DNA from: Actinacidiphila bryophytorum
GTDB lineage: Bacteria > Actinomycetota > Actinomycetes > Streptomycetales > Streptomycetaceae
Reading direction: 5' to 3'
DNA: 50,286 nt
NCBI RefSeq assembly: GCF_016916835.1
Contig: NZ_JAFFIX010000036.1
Coordinates: forward strand, 1-50,286
The translations under genes were made by a program, and so were the position numbers. Shown here piece by piece: positions 31,703-40,010 of this stretch (its first letter is position 1; every line of letters starts with the position of its first letter). Below the pieces are notes generated by a model. It made no database searches and was not told where the DNA came from. It saw only the letters and a program-made list of their open reading frames with translations.

Positions 31703-33163
31703 GTGACGGTTCAGGAGACGGGTCCGCTGACCACCGAGGCCGGGGCGCCCGTGGCGGACAACCAGAACAGCGAGACCGCGGGTCCTGCGGGGCCGGTGCT
31801 CCTGCAGAGCCAGCACCTGCTGGAGAAGCTGGCCCACTTCAACCGGGAGCGGATCCCGGAGCGGGTGGTGCACGCCCGCGGCGCCGGCGCGTACGGCACC
31901 TTCACGCTGACCCGCGACGTGTCGCAGTGGACCCGGGCGGCCTTCCTGTCCGAGGTCGGCAAGCAGACCGAGACCTTCCTGCGCTTCTCGACCGTCGCGG
32001 GCAACCTCGGCTCCGCCGACACCGTGCGCGACCCGCGCGGCTTCGCGCTGAAGTTCTACACCGAGGAGGGCAACTACGACCTCGTCGGCAACAACACCCC
32101 GGTGTTCTTCATCAAGGACGCCCTGAAGTTCCCCGACTTCATCCACACCCAGAAGCGCGACCCGTACACCGGCTCCCAGGAGGCGGACAACGTATGGGAC
32201 TTCTGGAGCCTGAGCCCGGAGTCCACCCACCAGGTGACGTGGCTGTTCGGCGACCGCGGCATACCGGCGACGCTGCGCCACATGAACGGCTACGGCTCGC
32301 ACACCTACCAGTGGAACAACGAGGCCGGCGAGGTCTTCTGGGTCAAGTACCACTTCAAGACCGACCAGGGGATCAGGAACCTCACCCAGGCCGAGGCCAA
32401 CCGGATCGCCGGTGAGGACCCCGACCACCACCAGCGCGACCTGCGGACCGCCATCGAGCGCGGCGAGTTCCCCTCGTGGACGGTGCAGGTGCAGGTGATG
32501 CCGGCGGCCGACGCCGCGGCGTACCGCTTCAACCCGTTCGACCTGACCAAGGTGTGGCCGCACGCGGACTACCCGCCGATCGAGATCGGCCGGCTGGAGC
32601 TGAACCGCAACCCGGAGAACGTCTTCGCCGAGGTCGAGCAGTCGGTCTTCTCGCCCGCGCACTTCGTGCCCGGCATCGGCCCCTCGCCGGACCGGATGCT
32701 GCAGGGCCGGCTGTTCGCGTACGGTGACGCGCACCGCTACCGGGTCGGCGTCAACGCCGACCACCTGCCGGTCAACCGCCCGCACGCCACGCAGGCCCGC
32801 ACCCACGCCAGGGACGGCTACCTCTACGACGGGCGGCACAAGGGCGAGCGCAACTACGAGCCGAACAGCTTCGGCGGCCCCGAGCAGACCGGCCGCCCGC
32901 TGTGGGAGCCGGTCGAGGTGTCCGGGGCGACGGCGTACGGCGCGGCGCCCGTGCACGCCGAGGACGACGACTTCGGGCAGGCCGGCGCGCTGTACCGGCT
33001 GATGTCGCAGGACGAGCAGGCCCGGCTGGTGGAGAACCTGGCGGGCTTCATCGCCAAGGTGTCGCGGGACGACATCGCGGCCCGTGCGGTGGACAACTTC
33101 CGCCGCGCGGACGAGGACTTCGGCAAGCGTCTGGAGGTCGCGGTCCAGGCCCTCCGCGGCTGA
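31703..33163 (+). CDS. katA: Monofunctional heme catalase
   Basis: A 486-residue clade-3-sized catalase that dismutates hydrogen peroxide. The distal histidine lies in RVVHARGAGAYG (near residue 55), the distal asparagine in VGNNTPVFFIKD (near 130), and the heme-ligand tyrosine in RLFAYGDAHRYR (near 340). The C-terminus is ordinary, without the extra domain of large catalases. GTG 31703 follows AGGGAGACG. It is divergent from the Fur-family gene, with a promoter and operator-like repeat between, and ends at a strong bidirectional hairpin. Confidence 0.96.
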   Translation: MTVQETGPLTTEAGAPVADNQNSETAGPAGPVLLQSQHLLEKLAHFNRERIPERVVHARGAGAYGTFTLTRDVSQWTRAAFLSEVGKQTETFLRFSTVAGNLGSADTVRDPRGFALKFYTEEGNYDLVGNNTPVFFIKDALKFPDFIHTQKRDPYTGSQEADNVWDFWSLSPESTHQVTWLFGDRGIPATLRHMNGYGSHTYQWNNEAGEVFWVKYHFKTDQGIRNLTQAEANRIAGEDPDHHQRDLRTAIERGEFPSWTVQVQVMPAADAAAYRFNPFDLTKVWPHADYPPIEIGRLELNRNPENVFAEVEQSVFSPAHFVPGIGPSPDRMLQGRLFAYGDAHRYRVGVNADHLPVNRPHATQARTHARDGYLYDGRHKGERNYEPNSFGGPEQTGRPLWEPVEVSGATAYGAAPVHAEDDDFGQAGALYRLMSQDEQARLVENLAGFIAKVSRDDIAARAVDNFRRADEDFGKRLEVAVQALRG

Positions 33164-33185
33164 CCCGGCGCTTGACCGAGAGGCC

Positions 33186-33220
33186 GGAGGGGCCGGACGC
33201 CATGGGGCTCCGGCCCCTCC
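33186..33220. terminator. Bidirectional terminator between catalase and CBS genes
   Basis: A perfect 12-bp stem (33186-33197 with 33209-33220) with an 11-nt loop between two convergent genes. Confidence 0.8.
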
Positions 33221-33244
33221 GTCGCGCCTGGCCCGGCGGCGGAG

Positions 33245-33637
33245 TCAGGCCGGGATCGCGGACTTCAGCGGCGCCCAGCAGCGGATGATGTCGCGGACCG
33301 AGACCACGCCGACCGGGTCGCGGCCGTCGAGGACGATCAGATGGCGGAAGCCGCCGTGCAGCATGGCGGTCGCGGCCTCCTCCAGGGTCCACTGGGGGGC
33401 GGCGAAGACGACGTCGGTGGTGGTGTGGGACTCGGCCAGCTCCTGGTCGGGGCTGAGGCCGGAGCCGATGGCGTTGAGCACGTCGCGCTCGGTCAGAATG
33501 CCGAGTCCGCAGGTGTCGGTGTCGAGGACGATGGCCGCCCCGACCCGGCGGGCGGACATCAGCTGGGCGGCCTGGCGGAGGGTGTGGGCGGGGCCGATGG
33601 TCAGAACCACCGTGCTCATCGCGTCGCGGACCAGCAT
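33245..33637 (-). CDS. Two-CBS-domain protein
   Basis: A 130-residue protein of two CBS motifs (about 1-60 and 70-125), with the typical endings GLGILTERDVL and PVGVVSVRDII. CBS pairs bind adenine nucleotides and act as energy sensors. The ATG at 33637 has AGGAGGTG about 7 nt upstream. A near-perfect Rex operator (33672-33689) lies 35 nt before the start, implying control by the NADH/NAD+ ratio. Stand-alone CBS proteins of this kind are often induced by low oxygen in actinobacteria; the target protein is unknown. Confidence 0.9.
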   Translation of the reverse strand: MLVRDAMSTVVLTIGPAHTLRQAAQLMSARRVGAAIVLDTDTCGLGILTERDVLNAIGSGLSPDQELAESHTTTDVVFAAPQWTLEEAATAMLHGGFRHLIVLDGRDPVGVVSVRDIIRCWAPLKSAIPA

Positions 33638-33671
33638 GGGCAGGCACCTCCTGGTGGTGTGTGCAGCCGTT

Positions 33672-33689
33672 CCGTGAACGGATTCACAA
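33672..33689. promoter_or_regulatory. Rex operator upstream of the CBS gene
   Basis: CCGTGAACGGATTCACAA fits the Streptomyces Rex consensus TTGTGAAC-NNN-TTCACAA at all defined positions except the first two. It is preceded by a partial direct repeat of TTGTGAAT on the minus strand. It lies between the likely promoter and the CBS start codon. Confidence 0.7.
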
Positions 33690-33768
33690 ATTCACAAGCG
33701 GGAGTACCTTCATAGTCACACGCGTCCCTGCGGTGGGCAAGGGTGCATGCACAGCGAGTAGTCCGAGG

Positions 33769-34566
33769 TCAGGAACCGCCGAGGTAGCCCAGGAGGTCCT
33801 CGTGCAGCAGCCCGTTGGAGGCCGCGGCATTGCCGCCGAAGGGACCGGGCTCGCCGTCGAGGGAGGTGAAGCGGCCGCCCGCCTCCCGGACGATGACGTC
33901 GTTGGCCGCCATGTCCCACAGGCTCAGCTCGGGCTCGGCGCAGATGTCGACCGATCCCTCGGCCACCATCATGTACGGCCAGAAGTCGCCGTATCCGCGG
34001 GTGCGCCAGCAGTTGCGCGACAGGTGCAGGAAGCCGTCGAGGCGCCCCTGCTCCTCCCAGCCGCTCAGCGAGGAGTAGGCGAAGGACGCGTCCTCCAGCC
34101 GGCTCACCCGCGACACGTGCAGCCGGGTCGCGGACGACAGGCTGCGCCCGGTGTAGGCGCCGCTGCCCTGCGCCGCCCACCAGCGGCGGCCCAGCGCCGG
34201 GGCGGACACCACGCCCACCACGCCCTCGTCGCCCTGCTCGCCGCGTACCACCAGCGCGATCAGGGTCGCCCACACGGGCACGCCCCTGACGTAGTTCTTG
34301 GTGCCGTCGATGGGGTCGACGATCCAGCGCCGGGGCCCGCTGCCCTGGCTGCCGTACTCCTCGCCGAGCACCGCGTCCCGCGGCCTGGCACGGCCCAACT
34401 GGCCGCGGATCAGCTCCTCGGCCTCCTTGTCCGCCTCGGTGACCGGCGTCAGGTCCGGTTTCGTCTCGACCTTCAGGTCGAGGGCCTTGAAGCGGGCCAT
34501 GGTCGCGGCGTCGGCGGCGTCGGCCAGCACATGGGCCAGCCGGAGGTCGTCGTTGAAGTCGGGCAT
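33769..34566 (-). CDS. hisN: Histidinol-phosphatase, inositol monophosphatase family
   Basis: A 265-residue enzyme of the inositol monophosphatase fold. Metal-binding motifs are GEEYG (near residue 69), DPIDGTKNY (near 85) and WDMAAND (near 217). In Streptomyces and mycobacteria this subgroup (HisN) carries out the histidinol-phosphate dephosphorylation of histidine synthesis; the length and the FAYSS/RGYGDFW elements suit that assignment better than SuhB. No Shine-Dalgarno sequence precedes ATG 34566, but TACTGT is 7 nt upstream, so it may be leaderless. Divergent from a TetR gene; no other his genes nearby. Confidence 0.85.
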   Translation of the reverse strand: MPDFNDDLRLAHVLADAADAATMARFKALDLKVETKPDLTPVTEADKEAEELIRGQLGRARPRDAVLGEEYGSQGSGPRRWIVDPIDGTKNYVRGVPVWATLIALVVRGEQGDEGVVGVVSAPALGRRWWAAQGSGAYTGRSLSSATRLHVSRVSRLEDASFAYSSLSGWEEQGRLDGFLHLSRNCWRTRGYGDFWPYMMVAEGSVDICAEPELSLWDMAANDVIVREAGGRFTSLDGEPGPFGGNAAASNGLLHEDLLGYLGGS

Positions 34567-34614
34567 GGGCCGAACAGTAGCGCGGCGCGGTGCGGGCCGG
34601 GCCGACGCGGGACC

Positions 34615-34659
34615 TTGACAGACCCCGGCGCCGCGTCAATTCTCCGAGGACGGCCGTCC
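34615..34659 (+). promoter_or_regulatory. TetR gene promoter and palindromic operator
   Basis: TTGACA (34615-34620), 17-nt spacer, AATTCT (34638-34643). The perfect 12-bp palindrome GGACGGCCGTCC (34648-34659) covers the expected transcription start, a typical place for autorepression. Confidence 0.55.
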
Positions 34660-34713
34660 GTCCGCCACACCGCCACCCTCGCGGTGGCCCGGAGGCACCG
34701 CCTGGAGGCACCG

Positions 34714-35346
34714 ATGCCTACCGTGCGAGACGCACTCATGGACGCGGCCTTCGCCGCGCTCGGCGAACGCCCCTGGGAGGCGGTCAGGATGGCCGAGGTC
34801 GCCGCCGCCGCAGGGGTCTCGCGGCAGACCCTCTACAACGAGTTCAGCAGCAAGGACGGCCTGGCCAGGGCGCTGGCCCGGCGCGAGGCCGACGCCTTCC
34901 TGGCCGGCGTGGACCGCTCCTTGGCCACCGCCCGCCGCGCCGGCGCGGACGCGGGCGAGTGCTTCGCCGCCGCCGCGGGCTGGACGCTGCGCTCGGCCCG
35001 CCGCAGCCCGCTGATCCGCGCGGCCCTGACCCAGTCCCCGCCGCCGGGGCCGCCGGCCGCGGAACCGCCGCGGGCGCACACCAGGGCGGCACCGGAGGCC
35101 GGCCGCGGCACGGGCAGCCCGCTGGTCGACGCCATGCACGCGCGTACGGTCGAGGCGCTGGTCCGCGGCTACCCACGGCTGCGCCCCGAGGACATCGGCT
35201 GGGCCTGTGAGGCGGCGCTGCGGCTGACCCTGTCGTACGTGATCGCGCCGGCCGCCGACGACCGGGAGTCGTGCCTGCGGATCGCCCAGCTGGTGCGCAG
35301 CCTGCTGTCGTGGCCTGCCGGGCCGTCAGCGCGGCCGGTTCCGTAG
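34714..35346 (+). CDS. TetR-family transcriptional regulator
   Basis: A 210-residue TetR regulator. The N-terminal helix-turn-helix is MAEVAAAAGVSRQTLYNEFSSKDG (about residues 28-51). The C-terminal ligand domain is Ala-rich with a Pro-rich insertion (about 108-130). ATG 34714 has GGAGG upstream. It is divergent from hisN and convergent with an SMR transporter gene, which is its most likely target besides itself. Ligand unknown. Confidence 0.88.
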   Translation: MPTVRDALMDAAFAALGERPWEAVRMAEVAAAAGVSRQTLYNEFSSKDGLARALARREADAFLAGVDRSLATARRAGADAGECFAAAAGWTLRSARRSPLIRAALTQSPPPGPPAAEPPRAHTRAAPEAGRGTGSPLVDAMHARTVEALVRGYPRLRPEDIGWACEAALRLTLSYVIAPAADDRESCLRIAQLVRSLLSWPAGPSARPVP

Positions 35347-35381
35347 GGCGTTGCGGGTGCCTGGCGCGGACCGCCGTGGCG

Positions 35382-35705
35382 TCAGTGCGAGGAGCCGGAG
35401 ATCTGCAGGCCGATGACGCCGACCAGGACCAGGGAGATCGACACGAGCTTGAGGGCGCTGACCAGGTCGCCGAGGAAGGCCATGCCGTAGATCGCGGTGC
35501 CCGCCGCACCGATGCCGGTCCACACCGCGTAGGCCGGGCCGACGTCGAGCTTCTTCAACGACAGGGTCAGCAGGCCGAAGGAGCCGAGCGCGAAGACGCA
35601 GAACGCGATGGTGGGCCACAGCCGGGTGAAGCCGTGCGACAGCTTGAGGCAGACCGCGAAGCCGGTCTCGAAGAGACCCGCGACCACCACCAGAAGCCAG
35701 GCCAT
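35382..35705 (-). CDS. SMR-family small multidrug/guanidinium transporter
   Basis: A 107-residue four-helix membrane protein of the small multidrug resistance family. The essential membrane-embedded glutamate is in the first helix (AGLFETGFAV, E13), and the GxG-type packing motif of helix 3 and SLKKLDVGPAYAVWTG of helix 2-3 are present. The WTG motif resembles SugE/Gdx guanidinium exporters as well as EmrE-type pumps; I cannot separate them. ATG 35705 follows GGAGG. It lies 134 nt downstream of rsgA on the same strand. Confidence 0.88.
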   Translation of the reverse strand: MAWLLVVVAGLFETGFAVCLKLSHGFTRLWPTIAFCVFALGSFGLLTLSLKKLDVGPAYAVWTGIGAAGTAIYGMAFLGDLVSALKLVSISLVLVGVIGLQISGSSH

Positions 35706-35838
35706 CCGGGCGCCTCCGTTTCGGCTCGTTCGGCTCGTACCGCTGCTGCCCCGCCCGGCCGTCGGTCCGTGCACCGGCGGGTGCGCTGTCGATCATCACA
35801 CAGCGGACCGGGGAAGTGAGGCCGCCCAACCGTACCGG

Positions 35839-36855
35839 TCAGTCCCCCTCGCGGCGCTCCCGGGTCGCCAGCAGCCGCCGCAGCGAGTCCAGCCGGGCCG
35901 GTTCCGCATGGCCTCCGGCCACCCAGGCGTCCAGTGCGCAGTCCTTCTCGTCGTGCGAGCAGCCGCGCGGGCAGTCCTCGGTGCCGGGCTCCAGGTCGGG
36001 GAAGGCGTGGATGACCCGGGAGGGGTCGATGTGGTGCAGCCCGAAGGACCGCACCCCCGGGGTGTCGATCACCCAGCCCGCCGCGCCCTCGGGGCCGTCG
36101 CCGGGTAGCGGCAGCGCCAGGGCGGAGGTGGTGGTGTGCCGGCCGCGCCCGGTCACCGCGTTGACCACGCCGGTGGTCCGCTGACGCTCCACCAGCGCGT
36201 TGACCAGGGTGGTCTTGCCGACGCCGCTGTGGCCGACGAAGGCGGTGACGCGGCCCGCGAGGCGCTCGCGGATCTGGTCGACGCCGCCGGTCAGGAAGTC
36301 CTCCCGGTTGGTGACCACATAGGCCAGGTCGAGGGTGCCGTAGGTCTCCAGCAGCGGCTGCGCCGGCGCCAGGTCGGACTTGGTGAGCACCAGCAGCGGG
36401 TCGAGCCCGGCGTCGTAGGCCGCCACCAGGCAGCGGTCGATCATCCGGGGGCGGGGTTCGGGGTCGGCGAGCGCGGTGACGATGGCCAGCTGGTCGGCGT
36501 TGGCCACGACCACCCGCTCGAAGGGGTCGTCGTCGTCCGCGGTCCGCCGCAGCACCGACCGGCGCTCCTCGACCCTGACTATCCGGGCCAGCGTGTCCTT
36601 GGCCCCCGACAGGTCGCCGACCACCGCGACCCGGTCGCCGACGACCGCGGACTTGCGGCCCAGCTCGCGCGCCTTCATCGCGGTGACCTCGCGGTCCTCG
36701 ACGAGCACGGTGAGCCGGCCGCGGTCGACGGTCAGCACCATGCCCTCGGCCGCGTCCTCGTGCTTGGGCCTGATGGTGGTCCGCGGACGGGTGCCCCTGC
36801 TGTTGGGGCGGACTCTGACGTCGTCCTCGTCCGGGTTCTTGCCGTAGCGCCGCAC
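35839..36855 (-). CDS. rsgA: Ribosome small-subunit GTPase RsgA
   Basis: A 338-residue circularly permuted GTPase that assists late 30S maturation. After an OB-fold region, the GTPase motifs appear in the permuted order: LTKSD (G4, near residue 157), VGHSGVGKTTL (G1, near 214), then DTPGVRSFG (G3, near 265); the zinc site CPRGCSHDEKDCALD is near 295. GTG 36855 starts 3 nt after the aroA stop, so it is the second gene of an aroA-rsgA operon. Confidence 0.93.
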   Translation of the reverse strand: MRRYGKNPDEDDVRVRPNSRGTRPRTTIRPKHEDAAEGMVLTVDRGRLTVLVEDREVTAMKARELGRKSAVVGDRVAVVGDLSGAKDTLARIVRVEERRSVLRRTADDDDPFERVVVANADQLAIVTALADPEPRPRMIDRCLVAAYDAGLDPLLVLTKSDLAPAQPLLETYGTLDLAYVVTNREDFLTGGVDQIRERLAGRVTAFVGHSGVGKTTLVNALVERQRTTGVVNAVTGRGRHTTTSALALPLPGDGPEGAAGWVIDTPGVRSFGLHHIDPSRVIHAFPDLEPGTEDCPRGCSHDEKDCALDAWVAGGHAEPARLDSLRRLLATRERREGD

Positions 36856-36858
36856 CTG

Positions 36859-38190
36859 TCAGCCCTGCCCCGCCGGCACGCCCAGCATCGAGGTCCACAG
36901 TTCGGGGAAGTCCGGCAGCGTCTTGGCGGTCGTCGCCACGTTCTCCACCCGGACGCCCTCGACGGCCAGGCCGACCACGGCGGCCGCGGTGGCCAGCCGG
37001 TGGTCCTCGTAGGTGTGGAAGTCGCCGCCGTGCAGCGGGCGCGGGCGGATCCGCAGCCCGTCGTCGGTCTCGGTGACGTCGCAGCCCAGCGCGCCCAGCT
37101 CCTTGGCCAGGGCCGCGAGCCGGTCGGTCTCGTGCAGCCGCAGGTGCGCGATGCCGGACAGCAGCGACTCGCCGTCGGCGAGCGCGGCGACCGCGGCGAT
37201 CACCGGGGTCAGCTCGCCGACGTCGTGCAGGTCGGCGGTGATGCCCCGGACGCGGCCGGTGCCGCGGAAGGTCAGCGCCTGGTCGGTCTGCTCGTAGGAA
37301 CCCCCCATGCGGGTGAGGATCTCGCGCAGCGCGTCACCCGGTTGGGTGGTCCTGCGCGGCCAGCCGGGTACGGTCACCTGGCCGCCGGTGACCAGGGCGG
37401 CGGCCAGGAAGGGCGCCGCGTTGGACAGGTCGGGCTCCACCGTGAGGTCCCGGCCGAGCAGGGCGCCGGCGGTGACCCGCCACACGTTGCGGGCGCCGCC
37501 GTCCTGCGGGGCGTCGACCCGGGCGCCGGCCTTGCGCAGCATGTCGACGGTCATCCGGATGTGCGGCACGGACGGGAGCGTACGTCCGGTGTGCCGTACT
37601 TCGAGGCCCTTGTTGAAGCGCGGCCCGGACAGCAGCAGGGCGCTGACGAACTGCGAGGAGGACGACGCGTCCACGTCGACCGCCCCGCCGGTCAGCGACC
37701 CCGCGCCGTACACGGTCAGCGGCAGCGACCCCCGGCCCTCGTCGTCTATCCGCGCACCGAGGCTGCGCAGCGCGTCGATCACCCCGCCCAGCGGGCGCTC
37801 GTAGGCGCGCGCGTCGCCCTCGAAGCGGACGGGGCCGTCGGCGAGTGCCGCGACCGGCGGCAGGAAGCGCATCACGGTGCCCGCGTTGCCGACGTCCACG
37901 GTGGCCGGGCCGTGCAGACCTGCGGGGATGATGCGCCAGGCCTCGCCGCCGTCGGGGTTGACGGTCTCGTCGATCTGCACGCCCATCGCCCGCAGGGCGT
38001 CGGCCATCAGGACGGTGTCCCGGCTGCGCAGCGGGCGGCGCACCCATCCGGGTTCCGCCGAGTGCGCGGCCAGCACCAGGGCGCGGTTGGTCACCGACTT
38101 CGATCCCGGCACCGTGACGGTCGCGTCCACGGCACCGGGCGCGGTGGGGGCGGCCCACCAGAGGGGGGAGTGCGCGGCGCTGTCGGTCAT
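36859..38190 (-). CDS. aroA: EPSP synthase AroA
   Basis: A 443-residue 5-enolpyruvylshikimate-3-phosphate synthase of the shikimate pathway. PGSKSVTNRALVLAA (near residue 28) contains the substrate-binding lysine; NAGTVMRFL (near 110), SSSSQFVSALLL (near 175), and HTYEDHRLATAAA (near 395) are the further signatures. No Shine-Dalgarno sequence precedes ATG 38190, but TACGCT (7 nt upstream) with TTATCT 17 nt further suggests a leaderless transcript. rsgA follows after 3 nt. Confidence 0.95.
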   Translation of the reverse strand: MTDSAAHSPLWWAAPTAPGAVDATVTVPGSKSVTNRALVLAAHSAEPGWVRRPLRSRDTVLMADALRAMGVQIDETVNPDGGEAWRIIPAGLHGPATVDVGNAGTVMRFLPPVAALADGPVRFEGDARAYERPLGGVIDALRSLGARIDDEGRGSLPLTVYGAGSLTGGAVDVDASSSSQFVSALLLSGPRFNKGLEVRHTGRTLPSVPHIRMTVDMLRKAGARVDAPQDGGARNVWRVTAGALLGRDLTVEPDLSNAAPFLAAALVTGGQVTVPGWPRRTTQPGDALREILTRMGGSYEQTDQALTFRGTGRVRGITADLHDVGELTPVIAAVAALADGESLLSGIAHLRLHETDRLAALAKELGALGCDVTETDDGLRIRPRPLHGGDFHTYEDHRLATAAAVVGLAVEGVRVENVATTAKTLPDFPELWTSMLGVPAGQG

Positions 38191-38197
38191 GAGGCCC

Positions 38198-38226
38198 AGC
38201 GTAGTGGTTCGGGTACGGGGAGATAA
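38198..38226 (-). promoter_or_regulatory. aroA promoter, leaderless type
   Basis: On the minus strand TTATCT, a 17-nt spacer and TACGCT (38203-38198), ending 7 nt before the aroA ATG. Confidence 0.5.
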
Positions 38227-38350
38227 GTCGGCGAATGAGCCGAAACCTCCCGGAAACCGAGGGTCACCCGAAGGCAGCCACGACCGGAATGTCTGATTCC
38301 GGGCTGCGGGGCGTCACCTCCTGGCCATCGGCGGGTGCCGCAGCCGGTGT

Positions 38351-38369
38351 CCCGGGCGGGCCGCCCGGG
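38351..38369. terminator. Hairpin after the M50 peptidase gene
   Basis: CCCGGGC and GCCCGGG pair around a 5-nt loop directly after the stop of the minus-strand M50-type gene. No T-tract. Confidence 0.5.
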
Positions 38370-39083
38370 TCAGCGTGCCAGCAGCCAGCGCCCGCCGCCG
38401 ACCAGCGAGCACAGCGCGATCCCGTAGAAGAACAGCAGCCACAGCGCGGCCGGCGTGCGGGTCAGCCGGGCCAGCTGGTCGGCGTCCGAGGAGCCGCTGC
38501 GGTCCCTGCGCCGGCTGCTCTGCAGCTCCGCGACCGGCCGGGCGCCGCCGGCCAGCAGGAACCACACCACCAGGTAGGCGAAGGCCGCCTGCACCTGCGC
38601 CTTGGTCAGCCACGACACCAGCAGGAAGAGCGCCCCGGTCAGCACCACGGTCAGCGCCCCGTACGCGTTGCGGATCATGACCAGCATCACCAGCAGCAGC
38701 GCGGTGGCCCCCCACAGCAGCGCGGTTATGTGCCCGGCCGCCAGCAGGGCCGCGCCCGCCAGGCCCAGCAGCGGAGGGGCCGTGTAGCCGGCCGCGGCGG
38801 TCAGGATCATGCCCAGGCCGTGCGGCTTGCCGCGGGAGACGGTCAGGCCCGAGGTGTCCGAGTGCAGGCTTATGCCGTCCAGCCGCCGCCCGCTCAGCAG
38901 TGCCACCAGGCCGTGCCCGCCCTCGTGCGCGATCGTGACCGCATTGCGCACGATCCGCCACACCCCGCCGGACAGCACCGCCGCCAGCGCGACCACCGCA
39001 GTGGCGCCGATCAGCCAGCGCGGCGGGTCGGCCTGCGTCCCGGTGAGCCGGTCCCACATCTCGCTGAGGTTCGCGACGTTCAT
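38370..39083 (-). CDS. M50-like membrane metallopeptidase
   Basis: A 237-residue integral membrane protein with the zinc motif HEGGH near residue 53 inside TIAHEGGHGLVALLSGRRL, and five or six hydrophobic segments. This is the M50B-like arrangement of actinobacterial proteins related to site-2 proteases, without a PDZ domain. ATG 39083 gives MNVANLSEMWDRLTG. Substrate unknown; such proteases often release membrane-bound regulators. It is divergent from the SRAP gene across 111 bp. Confidence 0.8.
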   Translation of the reverse strand: MNVANLSEMWDRLTGTQADPPRWLIGATAVVALAAVLSGGVWRIVRNAVTIAHEGGHGLVALLSGRRLDGISLHSDTSGLTVSRGKPHGLGMILTAAAGYTAPPLLGLAGAALLAAGHITALLWGATALLLVMLVMIRNAYGALTVVLTGALFLLVSWLTKAQVQAAFAYLVVWFLLAGGARPVAELQSSRRRDRSGSSDADQLARLTRTPAALWLLFFYGIALCSLVGGGRWLLAR

Positions 39084-39194
39084 TCGGCGCCCATTCCCTT
39101 TGCTCGTCCCGCCACGGCTCCGGCCGCGCGTTTTCTCGTACGTCCTTGCGATCCGGCCGCCGTCCGGCCCGGTGACCGTGGCAGTCTGGCACCC

Positions 39195-40010
39195 ATGTGC
39201 GGTCGATATGCGGCGAGCCGGAAACCGGAAAACCTGACGGGCCTCTTCGGGGTCACGAAGTGGGAGCCCACCGAGGCGCTCGCCCCTGACTACAACGTGG
39301 CGCCGACGAAGGACGTCTATGTCGTACTGGACCGCCCGGTGCGGGACTCCGGTTCCCCCGAGCCGGTACGCCAGCTGCGGGTGCTGCGCTGGGGCCTGGT
39401 GCCGTCCTGGGCGAAGACCCCTGACGTGGGCGTCAAGATGATCAACGCGCGGGCCGAGACCGCGGCCGAGAAGCCGTCCTTCCGCCGCGCCCTGGCCGCC
39501 CGGCGCTGCCTGATACCGGCCGACGGCTACTACGAGTGGGTCACCCAGGCCGGCGAGCTCCAGCTGGAGCAGCAGGGCAGGCGCAAGCGGGCGCGCAAGC
39601 AGCCGTACTTCGTCACACCCGCCGACGGCTCGGTGATGGCGATGGCCGGGCTGTACGAGTTCTGGCGCGACCGCACCCTGCCCGACGACCACCCGCGGGC
39701 CTGGTGGACCACCTGCACGGTCGTCACGACCGCCGCGGAGACCGGCGAGCTGGCCGGCTACGACGGCCGCGGGCCGCGCGCCCTGGCCGACATCCACCCC
39801 CGCATGCCGCTGATGATCACCCGGGACAAGTGGGACGCCTGGCTCGACCCGGCCACCACGGAGCCCGACGCGCTGCGCGGCCTGCTCTCCCCGCCGCCCG
39901 AGGGCCTGATGCGGGCCTACCCGGTGGGCACCGCGGTGAGCAACGTCGCCAACAACGGACCCGAGCTGCTGGACGAGCTGCCGGCGCCCGAGGAGGAGAC
40001 ACTGTTCTGA
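39195..40010 (+). CDS. SRAP/HMCES-type DNA-protein crosslink enzyme (YedK family)
   Basis: A 271-residue SRAP-domain protein. The catalytic cysteine is residue 2 (MCGRY), which after removal of Met bonds covalently to abasic sites in single-stranded DNA; NARAET (near residue 84), CLIPADGYYEW (near 105) and HPRMPL (near 200) complete the active site. No Shine-Dalgarno sequence; CAGTCT lies exactly 7 nt before the ATG, so the mRNA may be leaderless. The stop TGA overlaps the next gene's ATG by one nucleotide (TGATG), coupling it to a hydrolase. Confidence 0.92.
   Translation: MCGRYAASRKPENLTGLFGVTKWEPTEALAPDYNVAPTKDVYVVLDRPVRDSGSPEPVRQLRVLRWGLVPSWAKTPDVGVKMINARAETAAEKPSFRRALAARRCLIPADGYYEWVTQAGELQLEQQGRRKRARKQPYFVTPADGSVMAMAGLYEFWRDRTLPDDHPRAWWTTCTVVTTAAETGELAGYDGRGPRALADIHPRMPLMITRDKWDAWLDPATTEPDALRGLLSPPPEGLMRAYPVGTAVSNVANNGPELLDELPAPEEETLF

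Noticed and set aside
35706..35838. Guanidine riboswitch upstream of the SMR gene
   Set aside because: SMR genes are often under guanidine riboswitches, but I could not find the conserved guanidine-I, -II (paired ACGR loops) or -III patterns in the 134-nt rsgA-SMR gap.
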